Notes: a model not told the origin generated them from the sequence alone. A stretch of 64,000 nt of DNA from CATOSK01 sp034423195 (GCA_034423195.1 DAOUIZ010000021.1:1-64000), one strand, 5' to 3'; shown: positions 1 through 9,262, counted from the stretch's first letter. A program made the numbers and translations.

Positions 1-46
1 GCATCTCCTGTTCCAACCGAGTTTCCACCTCATTGAGCAACCCCAT
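1..46 (-). CDS. Start of an unidentified gene cut by the window edge
   Basis: An ATG at 46 reading leftward is preceded by a purine-rich ribosome binding site (GGAGAGGGGAG) and opens a frame of 15 codons (MGLLNEVETRLEQEM) to the window edge without a stop. The peptide is helical and acidic and too short to identify. The strong Shine-Dalgarno is the main support. Confidence 0.45.
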   Translation of the reverse strand, partial: MGLLNEVETRLEQEM

Positions 47-236
47 CTCCCCTCTCCTCTCCCTTTTGCTTACCTTATCCTAAAGCCACACCACCTAAAT
101 TGGAACGCTACCATTGGGGAACTTTCTGAATCCAGAACGGATCTCTTGGGACGGGTCTCTAGTGACAGGTTTCCTCAGGCGCGGCCATCCCAACTGTTTG
201 CGGGCCATCGTCGTGCCCCATGCGGGCTTCCGGCGG

Positions 237-1478
237 TCAACTGCGACGGAGTTTCGGGGCCAGCGCCGCCAGGATGGCGACCAAGACCGTTCCCAGGACT
301 GCGTTCATCTGCGCGGCGGCGGGAGCCCCCAGCAACCCGGCCACCGCTCCCGAGTTGATGCTGCCGAAGGTGTGGGCCGAGATTGCCAGGACCCGCAGCC
401 CCATTATCCGTCCCCGGACGTCGGGCCGGGCTATGCGCAGCATGACGGAGACTATCAGGACCAGGGACGCCGAATAAGCCGCCCCGGTAAACACGAGGAT
501 GATCAACGCCGGGATGGTTGAGCCGACAAAGGAGAAGGCGGCGATGCTGCCGTGCCAGGCAACCACCGCTCCAATGAGGAACCAGCCGGCCCAGCGGACG
601 CCGGGAATGACCGCCAGGGCCAGGGAGCCCAGCAGGGCCCCGACGCCGAAAGCGGACATGAGCAGACCGAGCCCGACGGAACCAAGGCCGAGGACGTCGC
701 GGGCGAAGACCGGAAGAAGGGTGGTGTGGAAGGGGAAGCCGCTGATGTTGATGATAACGGCCACCACCAGGGCGGCCCAGATGGGTTGGCTTCCCTTTAC
801 GTACTTCAACCCGTCCAGGATTGCCCTCAGCACGGAAACCGCGGTCGCCGCGGGGTTACCCCGGGGCACCCGGACAAGCAGGGCACAGGCTGCTCCGGCA
901 AGGTGCAATGCGACCATGGCGCCGTAGGCTCCCTGAGGTCCGGTCAAAGCGAACAGCCATCCGCCAATGAGCGGGCCGACGATGAGGGTGAAGTTCATCC
1001 CGGTGGTGGTCAATGCCACGCTGTTCCCAATGCGGTCCGGGGAGACGGCATCGGCCGCGAGGGACTGCACAGCCGGCATCTGGAATATGCGGGCCAGGCC
1101 TCCGGCGAGAGTTATGGCGAAGACCTGCCAGATCTGCAGCCAGCCTCCGACGATGAGGGCGGCCATTGTCATCCCAAGGCAGGCGGTGGTCACTTCGACG
1201 GAAGCCAGCACGAGATGGCGGGGCAGCCGGTCCACCACCGCTCCCGCCAGGAGGGCCACCGGATTGAGTCCGAGACGGGCCGCAGTTACTAGACCAACGT
1301 AGAAGGGGGAGTCAGTGAGGTTCAGGACCAGCCAACCGAGCACCAGCACTTCCATCTGGTTGCCCATGGCCCCGAGCATGTTGGACGACCAGACCAGGGC
1401 GAAGTTCCGCTGGCCCAAGATCGCTACGGGGTAGGCGGCCCGAGTCAAAGCGCCGGTTAATTTCCGTTGGGATGTCAA
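237..1478 (-). CDS. MFS transporter, MFS_3 (EntS-like) type
   Basis: This 413-residue inner-membrane protein has about 12 hydrophobic segments and the signature of the MFS_3 exporter branch: an N-terminal MGNQME stretch before TM1/2, DRLPRH in the A-loop between TM2 and TM3, and a second-half repeat containing RGRIMGLR. The family exports small molecules such as siderophores or drugs by proton antiport; the substrate here cannot be read. The frame begins at a TTG with a weak ribosome site. It has a same-length paralogue at 35423-36664 with closely matching segments (MGNQME, LTDSPF, PVFARDVLG), so the two are probably an older duplication within the genome. Confidence 0.85.
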   Translation of the reverse strand: MTSQRKLTGALTRAAYPVAILGQRNFALVWSSNMLGAMGNQMEVLVLGWLVLNLTDSPFYVGLVTAARLGLNPVALLAGAVVDRLPRHLVLASVEVTTACLGMTMAALIVGGWLQIWQVFAITLAGGLARIFQMPAVQSLAADAVSPDRIGNSVALTTTGMNFTLIVGPLIGGWLFALTGPQGAYGAMVALHLAGAACALLVRVPRGNPAATAVSVLRAILDGLKYVKGSQPIWAALVVAVIINISGFPFHTTLLPVFARDVLGLGSVGLGLLMSAFGVGALLGSLALAVIPGVRWAGWFLIGAVVAWHGSIAAFSFVGSTIPALIILVFTGAAYSASLVLIVSVMLRIARPDVRGRIMGLRVLAISAHTFGSINSGAVAGLLGAPAAAQMNAVLGTVLVAILAALAPKLRRS

Positions 1479-1620
1479 AGTTTGAAGACGACCGGGTGGG
1501 GGCGAGATTCAAGAAAGGCCAATGTCAACCCCGGCGCACAGGCAGCGCCGGGGTCTGGAGGGATGCCGGTCCTTCAGCTCTGAGCGTCTTGAGGCGGAGT
1601 TGGAGCAGGGGTTTCCGTGG

Positions 1621-2109
1621 TTAGGCGGCTTCGTTAAGGCATTGCTCAAGCAGATTGAAGGCTGCCCGGGCGAAGACCCACATGTTGCCTTCCCGGTCGC
1701 CGTCGCCGGTCTCGACGGTGATGGCTTTCTCCACCGGGCCGGAGACGGCGATGCAGGCGTGGCCGGCGGAGTCGCCGTAGCGGTTTCCGGTGGGGCCGCT
1801 GGCCCCGGTCTCGCTCAGGGCCCAGGTGGTGCCCAAGGCTTCCCGGATGGTGCGGGCGTTGAGCAGGGCGTAGGCCTCGGTGCTGGCCCGGATGTCGGCC
1901 ATGGCTTCATCCGGGACCTGGAGGAGCCCCCGCTGGGCGGTGCGAGTGTAGACCACGGACCCGCCGACGTAGTATGCGGAGGCCCCGGGGATGGACACGA
2001 GGCAGGCGGAAAGCAGTCCGCCGCAGGATGACTCAGAAACGGAGAGGGTCTGCTGGCGTTCCTTGAGGGCCGCACCCACCGATGCGGCGGTGTCTTGAAG
2101 TTCGGGCAT
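1621..2109 (-). CDS. CinA C-terminal domain protein (PncC-like NMN deamidase)
   Basis: A 162-residue stand-alone CinA C-terminal domain. Family motifs are visible: SESSCGGLLS near residue 25 (usual AESCTGG), PGASAYYVGGSVVYT, and SETGASGPTGNRYGDSAG near residue 105 (usual TGIAGPxG). The family hydrolyses nicotinamide mononucleotide to nicotinate mononucleotide in pyridine-nucleotide salvage. The motifs deviate somewhat (SESS for AEST/C), so activity is likely but not certain. An AAGGAG site lies before the ATG. It is followed 64 bp downstream of its start by the crotonase gene on the same strand. Confidence 0.8.
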   Translation of the reverse strand: MPELQDTAASVGAALKERQQTLSVSESSCGGLLSACLVSIPGASAYYVGGSVVYTRTAQRGLLQVPDEAMADIRASTEAYALLNARTIREALGTTWALSETGASGPTGNRYGDSAGHACIAVSGPVEKAITVETGDGDREGNMWVFARAAFNLLEQCLNEAA

Positions 2110-2173
2110 TATTGACTCCTTGGATGAAGCGGGGTTGTATCGGGGTTGTCGTTACTGGTTGTTGAACAATGGG

Positions 2174-3019
2174 TTAGCGGCCCTGGAAGTCTGGCCGGCG
2201 CTTTTCCAGGAAGGCCTGCACGGCCTCCTTGTGGTCCTCGGTCTGCCGGGCGTGTTCCTGGGCCACCCGGGCCAGCTCGAGGTGCTCGGACAGGCTGCTG
2301 TCCATGGCCTGGTGGACCAGGTACTTGATGAGGGAATAGGACTGGGTCGGGCCGTGGGCCAGCCGGGATGCCAACTGCTGGGCTTCTTCCAGCAACTGCC
2401 CGTCCGGGAAAACCTTGCTGGCCAGGCCCAGGCGGAAAGCCTCGTTGCCGTCAACCCGGTCCCCGGTGTACTGGAGGAGCAGGGTGTTGCTGAGGCCGAT
2501 AAGCCTGGGAAGCTGCCAGCAGCTTCCGTCGGCCGGGATCAGCCCCCGCAGGACAAAGGCCTCGGAGAACACGGCTTTCTCGGCGGCGACGCGGATGTCG
2601 CAGGCCAGGGCAAGGCCCATTCCGACGCCCACGGCATGACCGTTGACGGCGGCGATGGAGGGTTTCTGGAGCTGGTGAATCCGGTAGACCACCTGGGGGG
2701 CGTCGTAACGGGATGCTTGGGAGTTTTTGGCCAACCGGGCTTCCATTTTCCCCCAGGGCAGAGGCTCCAGCTCCTCGGAGCGAGCCTCCCGGTCCTGGAT
2801 GCGCTGGCTGAACCCCCGGACGTTGGCGCCGGAGCAGAAGGAGGGTTCGGTGCCGGTGAGGAGCAGAACGCGCTCTTTGGGGTCGGCTTCGAACTGGTCT
2901 ATCCGGTCCACCATCTCCCGCGCCATGTCCGGCCCCAGGGCGTTGCGAGTGGGCGGGTCGTGCATGGTGATGGTCAGTACGCCTTCGGTCACGTCGGTCT
3001 GGATGAACTCGCTGCCCAT
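2174..3019 (-). CDS. Enoyl-CoA hydratase/isomerase (crotonase) family protein
   Basis: A 281-residue crotonase-fold protein. The first oxyanion-hole segment (CSGANVRGF, near residue 62) and the second (AVNGHAVGVGMGLALACDI, near 124) are clear, followed by RGLIPADGSCWQLPRLIG. The usual GGT in the last motif is GSC, so the precise reaction (hydratase, isomerase or hydrolase on acyl-CoA) is open. It is upstream of the CinA-domain gene on the same strand. The window has a second crotonase at 15037-15816 with a more canonical sequence. Confidence 0.88.
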   Translation of the reverse strand: MGSEFIQTDVTEGVLTITMHDPPTRNALGPDMAREMVDRIDQFEADPKERVLLLTGTEPSFCSGANVRGFSQRIQDREARSEELEPLPWGKMEARLAKNSQASRYDAPQVVYRIHQLQKPSIAAVNGHAVGVGMGLALACDIRVAAEKAVFSEAFVLRGLIPADGSCWQLPRLIGLSNTLLLQYTGDRVDGNEAFRLGLASKVFPDGQLLEEAQQLASRLAHGPTQSYSLIKYLVHQAMDSSLSEHLELARVAQEHARQTEDHKEAVQAFLEKRRPDFQGR

Positions 3020-3147
3020 GAGGCCCCCAATCTACCCGGGGTTGTCCCGGGGGTTAGCTCTGAGCATTCTACCCAACCGGGGCGGCGCTGTCATTGCGGA
3101 TGGCCGGGCGGGGAAAGGCCCCGGTGGTATCCCCGGCCCGGCGGGCT

Positions 3148-3153
3148 TATAAT
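3148..3153 (+). promoter_or_regulatory. -10 box for the MOSC gene
   Basis: A perfect TATAAT lies 60 bases before the MOSC start codon, in a divergent spacer with the crotonase gene. No convincing -35 hexamer is seen. A strong AGGAGG ribosome site stands 9 bases before the ATG at 3214. Confidence 0.5.
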
Positions 3154-3213
3154 CTCGCCAGAACATGTCGGCCCGGGCCAACTGCCTGTCGCCGCTACAC
3201 AGGAGGTTAGGGA

Positions 3214-3642
3214 ATGCAGCAGGGAACGATCACCGCTTTGCACATCGCCCGGGTCAAGGGGACCCCTTCGGACCCGGTACAGGAGGCGCGGGCCCTGTCA
3301 GGGCAGGGCATCGAGGGAGACCGCAGTTGCAGCGTGGACAACACCCGGCAGGTGCTGGTGATGGACCAGGAGACGCTGGACCGGCTGGATGTGAAACCGG
3401 GTCAAGTCAAGGAGAACATCACCACCGTCGGACTGGACCTTGAGAACGCGCAGGCCGGGCAGGTCCTGTTCGTCGGGGACGATGTTACCCTAGAGTTCGT
3501 GGGGCCCTGTGTGGCCTGCGGCAAGATGAACGGCATCCGTCCGGGCCTGTTGGAGGAAATCCAGGGCCGGCGGGGGATGCTGGCTGTGGTCATCAACGGC
3601 GGCGAGTTCAAGGTGGGGGACACGGTTCGGCTGGAGCCGTAG
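3214..3642 (+). CDS. MOSC domain-containing protein
   Basis: A 142-residue single-domain MOSC protein, the C-terminal sulfur-carrier domain of molybdenum cofactor sulfurases and related to YiiM. The conserved cysteine region reads GPCVACGKMNGIRPGL at about residues 95-110; the domain closes with FKVGDTVRL. MOSC proteins bind or transfer sulfur or molybdopterin-type cofactors in the cytoplasm. A molybdopterin enzyme is encoded in the same window (34175-35215) but far away. Start chosen for the AGGAGG site. Confidence 0.88.
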   Translation: MQQGTITALHIARVKGTPSDPVQEARALSGQGIEGDRSCSVDNTRQVLVMDQETLDRLDVKPGQVKENITTVGLDLENAQAGQVLFVGDDVTLEFVGPCVACGKMNGIRPGLLEEIQGRRGMLAVVINGGEFKVGDTVRLEP

Positions 3643-3778
3643 GTGTACCGCTCCCAGCCGGGATTCAGCCGGGGCTAGAGAACTCTACACCGGCTATTTC
3701 AACGTGATTCCGCGTAATTCCGCCAAAATGGTTCGACCAGTACCCGCTTGCATCCCGAAGATTGCATCTCGAAAGTGA

Positions 3779-4144
3779 TTGGCGTTGACAACCGAGCAAA
3801 TTCAAACCTATCGCAACCGCAGCCGTTCTTTCCTGGGGAAAGCCAGGGAGGAACTGGCCGACAACGACCTGGAGCAGGCATCGGAGAAGGCTTGGGGGGC
3901 GGCGTCCCTAATAGTCAAAGCCGTAGCGGAAGCTCGACAAATCCCTCATGTAAGCCACGCCGGTTTGTGGGACGTCGTCGGGGTATTGGTTGATGAAACC
4001 GGCGATGATGAGTTGTCCGACCTGTTCGGGTTTGCCAATGCACTCCATAAGAACTTCTACGAAAACCGCATGAGCGCCAGGACGGTCAGGCGGGGCATAC
4101 AGCGCATGGAAACGTTCGTGGACAAGGTAGAACAACTGATATAA
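3779..4144 (+). CDS. PaREP1/HEPN-like small helical protein
   Basis: A 121-residue all-helical protein. The N-terminal pattern FLGKAREELADNDLEQASEK followed by GWGAA-like AWGAASLIVKAVAE and a later LHKNFYENR matches the PaREP1/HEPN-type group, often found near nucleotidyltransferases and in defence or stress loci; no partner is seen here. No RxxxxH ribonuclease motif is evident. The frame opens right after a TGA with TTG as its only early start, and the ribosome site is poor, so the start is uncertain. Confidence 0.65.
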   Translation: MALTTEQIQTYRNRSRSFLGKAREELADNDLEQASEKAWGAASLIVKAVAEARQIPHVSHAGLWDVVGVLVDETGDDELSDLFGFANALHKNFYENRMSARTVRRGIQRMETFVDKVEQLI

Positions 4145-4190
4145 ACCAGGTTGTTGCCGAAACGGGTCGACAGGCGCAATACATCCAAGG

Positions 4191-4230
4191 AAAAGGCCGG
4201 GGCGAGAATTAACCGCCCCGGCCTTTTTTC
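4191..4230. terminator. Bidirectional intrinsic terminator
   Basis: A 10-bp perfect G+C stem (GGCCGGGGCG at 4195-4204 with its complement at 4214-4223) is followed by six T on the plus strand and four T on the minus strand. It separates the convergent PaREP1-like and TIGR03086 genes and can serve both. Confidence 0.9.
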
Positions 4231-4239
4231 GTGCGGTCC

Positions 4240-4818
4240 TCAGGGGGTGCGGCCGGTGAGGCCGAGGAGCCGGTCCCAGCTGCCGGCGTCTGGAGGCACC
4301 GCCACCGGAGGGGCGAACAAGCCCATTTCCCGACCTATCTCCATTTCGGGTCCCAGGATCTGGAAAGCCGTCTCTGCCAGAGAGTCGTCAATGGAGGCGT
4401 CCTGGCCGGTGGCCCGGGCCAGGTCCCAGCCGTGAATCACTGCCTCGGCCAGCATGAAGATGGCAAATTTGGCCACGGTTACTTGGGTTGGCCCCAGTTC
4501 AAGAGTCTTTTCCAGCGCGCCGGGAACCTTCAGCGCCTCAGCCAAACGGGCTGAGGCAGCGGCGAAAGCCTCCGCCGCGCCCTCCGGCGGCAGCGGGCCA
4601 CCGACGTCCATGGGATCGATACCGGGGCCGCCGGTAATGATGTCGTGCGCGCCGATGGCTCCGCGGATGATGTGGTGGAGCAACTGCCCGACGTTCCAGT
4701 CGGTGCAGGGAGTGGGGAGTCCCAACTGTTCCGGGCCAACCCCCGCCAAAATGGGGCGGATGGAGGCCGCGGCGGCCTGGAAGAGTTCAACCGGGTCGGG
4801 CTTGCCGGGTTGGGTCAT
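4240..4818 (-). CDS. TIGR03086 family DinB-like metal-binding protein
   Basis: A 192-residue four-helix protein of the mycothiol-maleylpyruvate-isomerase N-terminal/DinB superfamily, TIGR03086 branch. Diagnostic pieces are LPTPCTDWNVGQLLHHIIRG (residues about 39-58, with the metal-binding His pair) and VIHGWDLARATGQD (about 130-143, third His). Members bind a divalent metal; some transfer or use low-molecular-weight thiols, but the substrate here is unknown. GGAG precedes the ATG. Confidence 0.85.
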   Translation of the reverse strand: MTQPGKPDPVELFQAAAASIRPILAGVGPEQLGLPTPCTDWNVGQLLHHIIRGAIGAHDIITGGPGIDPMDVGGPLPPEGAAEAFAAASARLAEALKVPGALEKTLELGPTQVTVAKFAIFMLAEAVIHGWDLARATGQDASIDDSLAETAFQILGPEMEIGREMGLFAPPVAVPPDAGSWDRLLGLTGRTP

Positions 4819-4904
4819 TTTGGTGTCTCCAAAAGCCGCGGCGGGGAAAGTTACGGGGGCGCAAGCCAGTGCGCCCCCGTTTGCTAGACAGGTATGCTCC
4901 GCAA

Positions 4905-6266
4905 TCAGCGGACGAGGGTCCTTTGGATGGTCTCGGCGAGGTCCGCGACCTGGGTGATGTCGGTCCAGGTGTCGATGGTGTCGTCGACCCGGTCCGGCGG
5001 CAGGGCCATGCCGGCGTTGACCTGGAACTTGCTCTTGATGCTGTCGAAGCCCCAGGGATTGCCCTGCGCTCCGAGGATGTTGGCCCGGGCGGTGCGGTGC
5101 TCGACGACTCGCCCGTCCTTGAGCTTGATGCGGATGGGCAGGCCGGCGGCGTGGTCAGTGAGACCCTCCTCGGCCTTGGCCATGACGCGGTTGCGGACCT
5201 TGCCCATGGCTTCCTGAATCTGGGGGTCGTCAATCTTTTCCTGGCTGAAGGTGGGGATGGAGACCTCGCCGTCCACCAGGGCGGCGGCGACGTTGTACCT
5301 GGCGCTGAACTTGCCCTTGAGTTCGTCGTCGGGTTCCTCGTAGAGCATGACGATGGAGAGGAAGGACTGGTCCACCTCGGCCTCCTCCACGTCGTCGTAG
5401 GTGAAGTTGTGCTCCCGCATGAGGCTGAAGAGGCTGTCCAGCATGGCGTGATTGCCGCCGCAGCAAGGGTACTTCTTAATCATGAGGGCGTCCTGGACGC
5501 GGAAGGGCTTGCCCATGTTCTCGGCCATCTCGTTGAGGTCGTAGATTCCTTCGCCGAGGATGGTACTGGTGTAGCCCAGCGGATGCTCCAGGACCTGCTG
5601 GCCGGAGGTCAATCCGCGCTGGGCCAACTGGGCGGCGGTGACGCCGTCGCGGCAGACCAGGCCGGCGTGGAGCGGCTTGGTCATGGTGCCGAAGTTGTGG
5701 ATGACGCCGCTGGCCATGGAGCCGGCGATGCCCAGGGCGGTGACGGTCTGGTCCTGGTCCAGACCGAGGAGCTTGCAGCAGGCCGCGGTGCAGGCCATCC
5801 GCCCGATGACGGCGGTGGCGTGGAAGCCCTTGACCATCTGGTTGTACTTGGTGGTGTGCTGGAGGGCCAGGCCAAGCTCGCAGCCGATGACGTAGGCTTC
5901 CAGCAGGTCGCGGCCGGTGGAGCCGTGCTTTTCCCCGAGGGCCAGGAGGGCGGGGAAGATGGCGACGGTGGGGTGGCCGAAGCCGCCGAAGTCATCGTAG
6001 TCGAGGGCGTGGCCCATGGTGCCGTTGGTGAGGGCGGCGTTGGGCAGGGACGTTTTGCCGCCGGTGGACAGGATGGTGGCCTCGGGGCTGCCGCCCAGGT
6101 CGTTCACGTAGTTCTGGATGATGTCGCCGACGGGCTGGACGGAACCGGCCAGGATTACTCCGAGCAGGTCGAAGCAGGACTCGTTGGCGACTCGGATGGC
6201 GTCCGGGGGAATGTCCTCGTAGGTGGTGTCAACTATCCATTGGGCAATGGTCTCGGTAGCGCCCAT
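4905..6266 (-). CDS. MmgE/PrpD family protein
   Basis: A 453-residue MmgE/PrpD protein, the family of 2-methylcitrate dehydratase and related dehydratases. It shows the family's early SCFDLLGVILAGS segment, the alternating helical core with ALDYDDFGG near residue 95, and the C-terminal regulatory half containing KKYPCCGGNHAMLDSL. The ATG at 6266 is preferred over one seven codons earlier because GGGAGG sits 7 bases before it. In this type of genome such proteins are numerous and probably act on diverse hydroxy-carboxylates, so the substrate is not assigned. Confidence 0.88.
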   Translation of the reverse strand: MGATETIAQWIVDTTYEDIPPDAIRVANESCFDLLGVILAGSVQPVGDIIQNYVNDLGGSPEATILSTGGKTSLPNAALTNGTMGHALDYDDFGGFGHPTVAIFPALLALGEKHGSTGRDLLEAYVIGCELGLALQHTTKYNQMVKGFHATAVIGRMACTAACCKLLGLDQDQTVTALGIAGSMASGVIHNFGTMTKPLHAGLVCRDGVTAAQLAQRGLTSGQQVLEHPLGYTSTILGEGIYDLNEMAENMGKPFRVQDALMIKKYPCCGGNHAMLDSLFSLMREHNFTYDDVEEAEVDQSFLSIVMLYEEPDDELKGKFSARYNVAAALVDGEVSIPTFSQEKIDDPQIQEAMGKVRNRVMAKAEEGLTDHAAGLPIRIKLKDGRVVEHRTARANILGAQGNPWGFDSIKSKFQVNAGMALPPDRVDDTIDTWTDITQVADLAETIQRTLVR

Positions 6267-6653
6267 TGTGACCTCCCGTTTCGGCAAATTTGTGCGGGGC
6301 CATTATATAACAGGAGGCGGGCCGGGGAAATTTGCCGGGCCGGGGAGACCAAGTTTTTATTTCTGCCACATTTTGCTACATTCTGCCGTATTTCGGTGGT
6401 CGGACCGGGCTGGACACAGGCGTTGTCCGAGATTCAAGGGCATGATTCCATGATAGGTGCTGGACGGCGTTGCGGGGAAGGGGGCCAGCGTCAGTAAATC
6501 GGGGCCGACAGGGAACGTTATCGGGTTTCTGGCGGGGTCTTTGTTGGGAAGGAAGGGTGTGTTAAAGGATGAGGGGTTAGCAGGGAGGCGACGACGAGCC
6601 CGGTGAGGCGGCCGCCTCACCGGGCCACGGACTGAAGTACCTTGTCAGCAGGT
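6267..6653. other. Spacer between MmgE/PrpD and SMP-30 genes
   Basis: No gene is supported in this 387-base stretch. It contains the upstream region of the MmgE/PrpD gene and, near its right end, the perfect palindrome described separately. Confidence 0.6.
6598..6625 (-). terminator. 28-bp perfect palindrome, likely hairpin terminator
   Basis: GCCCGGTGAGGCGG is followed directly by its exact complement, giving a 28-base perfect palindrome centred on GGCC. It lies 29 bases past the stop of the minus-strand SMP-30 gene. There is no T-run, so it may act as a transcript-stabilising or Rho-assisted hairpin or be a protein-binding dyad. Confidence 0.5.
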
Positions 6654-7595
6654 TCAGGTTGCCCGGGATGGCTTGCCCAGTCCCCGGCGGCCGGTATTGG
6701 AGGCGCGGAGGAGGTGGCCTTCGGAGGTGGTGACGTAGAGGTCAGCCAAGCCGGGGCCGCCGAAGGCGCAGTTGGTCGGCTCCGCCGGGGCGGGGTGGGT
6801 TTCGAGGACCTGTCCGGCGGGGGAGAAGACGTAGACCATGGGGCCGGGGCCGCTCTGGTTGGAGCCGGCGCAGGCGATGATGTTGCCATCGGAGTCGAGG
6901 CACATCCCGGAGACGCCGCGGTGGACGCCCCGGTGGTCGGAGCCGAAGGTGTGGAGGACGGCGCACTGGCCGAGGGAGCCGTCGGCGTTGACGGGGTAGG
7001 CGCGGAGCTCGCGCTTGCCGGCCGGGTCGTCGTCGCTTTCGGATACGTAGAGGATGTCCTCGTCGGGAGAGAGGGCGACGGCCAGGGGGACGTGGGTTTC
7101 CCGGGTCATGCGGGTAATTGGAGCGCCGCTGCTGGCGTGCTCCAGCCGCAGGACGGCGCGGTAGTCGATGGAGTAGGGTTCCAGCTCGTGGTTGCGGAGA
7201 CCGCCCTGCACCGGCGGGCCCCAGACCGGGTCGGCGAACCAGATGCGGCCGCGCCGGTCGATGGCCAGGTCCTTGGGCTGGTTGTGGAACTTTCCGTCGA
7301 CCCGGTAGGCCATGGGGGAGGTGGAGCCGTCGCTGTTGAAGCGGACGAGGCGGCGGGCGCCGCTCTGGCATCCATAGAGAATGCCGTCCGGGGACATGGC
7401 CAGTCCCACGACCCGGTTGGTCCACTTGCGGAAGTCGGATACCTCGCCGGTGCCGGGGTCGTAGCGGAGGATGCGGTTGTGGATGGTGCCGGCGGGCACG
7501 GGGATGGACGTGAAGAGCAGGGTTTCTCCGTCCCATACCGGGCCGTCGGTGGGGCTGCCGTAGGGACCGGCGACGGTCTCAAATTGCCAGGTCAT
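6654..7595 (-). CDS. SMP-30/gluconolactonase/LRE family protein
   Basis: A 313-residue six-bladed beta-propeller of the SMP-30/gluconolactonase family, whose members are metal-dependent lactonases. Blade motifs include SPDGILYGCQSGARRLVRF, DLAIDRRGRIWFADP and ALSPDEDILYVSES. The first metal-ligand position, normally Glu in EGPxW, is Asp here (DGPVW, residue 17), a conservative change. A second family member lies 240 bases upstream on the same strand; the two probably came from duplication and may act on sugar lactones or similar. Confidence 0.88.
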   Translation of the reverse strand: MTWQFETVAGPYGSPTDGPVWDGETLLFTSIPVPAGTIHNRILRYDPGTGEVSDFRKWTNRVVGLAMSPDGILYGCQSGARRLVRFNSDGSTSPMAYRVDGKFHNQPKDLAIDRRGRIWFADPVWGPPVQGGLRNHELEPYSIDYRAVLRLEHASSGAPITRMTRETHVPLAVALSPDEDILYVSESDDDPAGKRELRAYPVNADGSLGQCAVLHTFGSDHRGVHRGVSGMCLDSDGNIIACAGSNQSGPGPMVYVFSPAGQVLETHPAPAEPTNCAFGGPGLADLYVTTSEGHLLRASNTGRRGLGKPSRAT

Positions 7596-7697
7596 GGATG
7601 TCTCCTGTGGTATAGCTCGATTCCGGTTGAGGTGTTGGTTGGGAGAGTTTACGGGGGCCTAGATACCTTTTTCGACTCCGCCGCTAGCGCAAGGTAA

Positions 7698-7830
7698 CCC
7701 CCGCCTGCGCGGGGGCAGGCTTGTCTCAACGCCAGCGGCTGTCGCGCGGAGTTCGGCGCGGGAATGACGGGAAGGGCTGCGGAAGGACCGATTCAGACTT
7801 CATGCGATAGCTCTGGAATCTTGAGACTGC
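7698..7830. repeat. Composite interspersed palindromic repeat
   Basis: This spacer carries the genome's interspersed element: the palindrome CCCCGCCTGCGCGGGGGC, then CTTGTCTCAACGCC..GGCTGTCGCGCGG, then GCGGGAATGACGGG, and finally CAGACTTCATGCGATAGCTC. The same modules recur near 9040-9115, 13808-14072, 14829-14964 and 22740-22830. Confidence 0.75.
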
Positions 7831-7832
7831 TT

Positions 7833-8735
7833 CTAGGGGATGGGGTAGGTGGGGAGGCCGGGGATTTCCACCCTTATCCGGTAGATGGTGCTGCGGGCGG
7901 TGAAGTAGATGGTCCGGTAGTCGCTGTCCCCGAAGGCGAAGTTGGCGCAGTGCTCGGGGATGAGGATGCGTCCGAGGTTGTTGCCCTGGGGGTCGGTTAT
8001 CCAGACGCCGCCGGGGCCGGTGCAGTAAACGTTGCCCTCGACGTCCACCTTGATGCCGTCGGGGGCGCCGTGGTCGTCGTGGAACAGCTCGGCGAAGATG
8101 CGTCCGTTGCCGATGGTGCCGTCGGGGAGAACGTCGAAGACGCGGATGTGGAGCTTGGGGGTGTCGTTGATGTAGAGGAGGGACTCGTCGGGGGAGAAGC
8201 ACAGGCCGTTGGGGTTGGTGAAGTCGTCCACCAGCAGGGTGAGGCTTCCGTCGGAGAGGTCGAGCTTGTAGACGGCCTCATAGTCCACGTACTTCTGGAT
8301 GTCCTCGCACTCCATGGCGACGTTGCGGATGCCGTTGGAGGGGTCGGTGAAGTAGACGGTTCCGTCGGACTTCATGACGATGTCGTTGGGGGTGTTGAGC
8401 TTCTTGCCGTCGACGTGGGAGGCGAGGACGGTGGTGGAGCCGTCGTGCTCCCAGCGCCAGACGGTGCGGCTGCTCCAGCCGGCGACGATGAGGCGGCCGT
8501 CGTGGTCGTAGGTCATGCCGTCGGCCTTGCCGGAGGGCTGCATGATGATGCTGGTGCCCTGGCCGGGTATCCACTTCCAGATCTTGTCGTCGATGATGTC
8601 GGTCCAGACGAGGAAGTTTTTCTCGCCGTTCCAGACCGGGCCTTCGGTGAAGATGTGGCCGGTGGATATTTTTTCGAGGGAGGCATGGGGGTTGACGATC
8701 CGGCGGAAGCCGGGGAGGAACATCTCGCTGGACAT
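7833..8735 (-). CDS. SMP-30/gluconolactonase/LRE family protein
   Basis: A 300-residue propeller with canonical SMP-30 motifs: TEGPVWNGEKNFLVWTDI with the metal-ligand Glu at residue 31, LNTPNDIVMKSDGTVYFTDP (the NDxxx metal segment, about residue 125) and CFSPDESLLYINDT with an active-site Asp (about 190). These indicate a metal-dependent lactonase-type enzyme. The ATG at 8735 is chosen because AAGGAG lies just before it; a longer frame upstream is low-complexity. It is a paralogue of the gene at 6654-7595. Confidence 0.9.
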   Translation of the reverse strand: MSSEMFLPGFRRIVNPHASLEKISTGHIFTEGPVWNGEKNFLVWTDIIDDKIWKWIPGQGTSIIMQPSGKADGMTYDHDGRLIVAGWSSRTVWRWEHDGSTTVLASHVDGKKLNTPNDIVMKSDGTVYFTDPSNGIRNVAMECEDIQKYVDYEAVYKLDLSDGSLTLLVDDFTNPNGLCFSPDESLLYINDTPKLHIRVFDVLPDGTIGNGRIFAELFHDDHGAPDGIKVDVEGNVYCTGPGGVWITDPQGNNLGRILIPEHCANFAFGDSDYRTIYFTARSTIYRIRVEIPGLPTYPIP

Positions 8736-9262
8736 CCGGTTCTCCTTGGGTGGGCGGCGGCTGCGATGTATGCGATGTAATGGTGCGGGGCTTTGCGGGC
8801 CGGCCGGCCGAGCAGATTCGGCTCCGGCCGACCGGAATTGGCCCAAGGGATTTTAGGAAGGGAGATAATTGGTGTCAAGGAAAATCCGAATGCGGAGGGA
8901 TGGGCTGCTGGAATCTTATCAGGGAGAAATAGTTGCGGACTGAGGATATGGGGTTCGGTTTGCGGCATCTGCATGGTGGTGGTTTCTGGTGGAATGAGCC
9001 CGGGTGGGACATCCGACGGGGGTGTGGGTTCCTTTTTGCAACTCCACCGCCGGCGCAAGGTAACTTGTCTCAACGCCGACGGCTGTCGCGCGGGGTTTGT
9101 CGCGGGGGTGACGGGAGGGAGCGGGAACGGCGGGAGGGGAGCGGGAGTGATGGTTGGCAAGGGTGGAATGGGTAGCGCGGATAGCTGATGGGTCCCTGCC
9201 TCCGCAGGGACGACGGGGGGAGGTCCGGCAGTTGGCAATCTGCTGCCAATGGCTGGTCCGGG
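8736..9262. repeat. Gene-free spacer with interspersed repeats
   Basis: No gene is supported here. At 9050-9115 lies the module GGCGCAAGGTAACTTGTCTC..GGCTGTCGCGCGG..GGGGGTGACGGG, and at 9184-9217 the hairpin unit GGTCCCTGCCTCCGCAGGGA, identical over 34 bases to the copy at 13924-13957. Confidence 0.7.

Noticed and set aside
4869..6497. 542-codon plus-strand frame
   Set aside because: It is opposite to the MmgE/PrpD gene; the Gly/Val/Asp-rich translation is a G+C-driven shadow.
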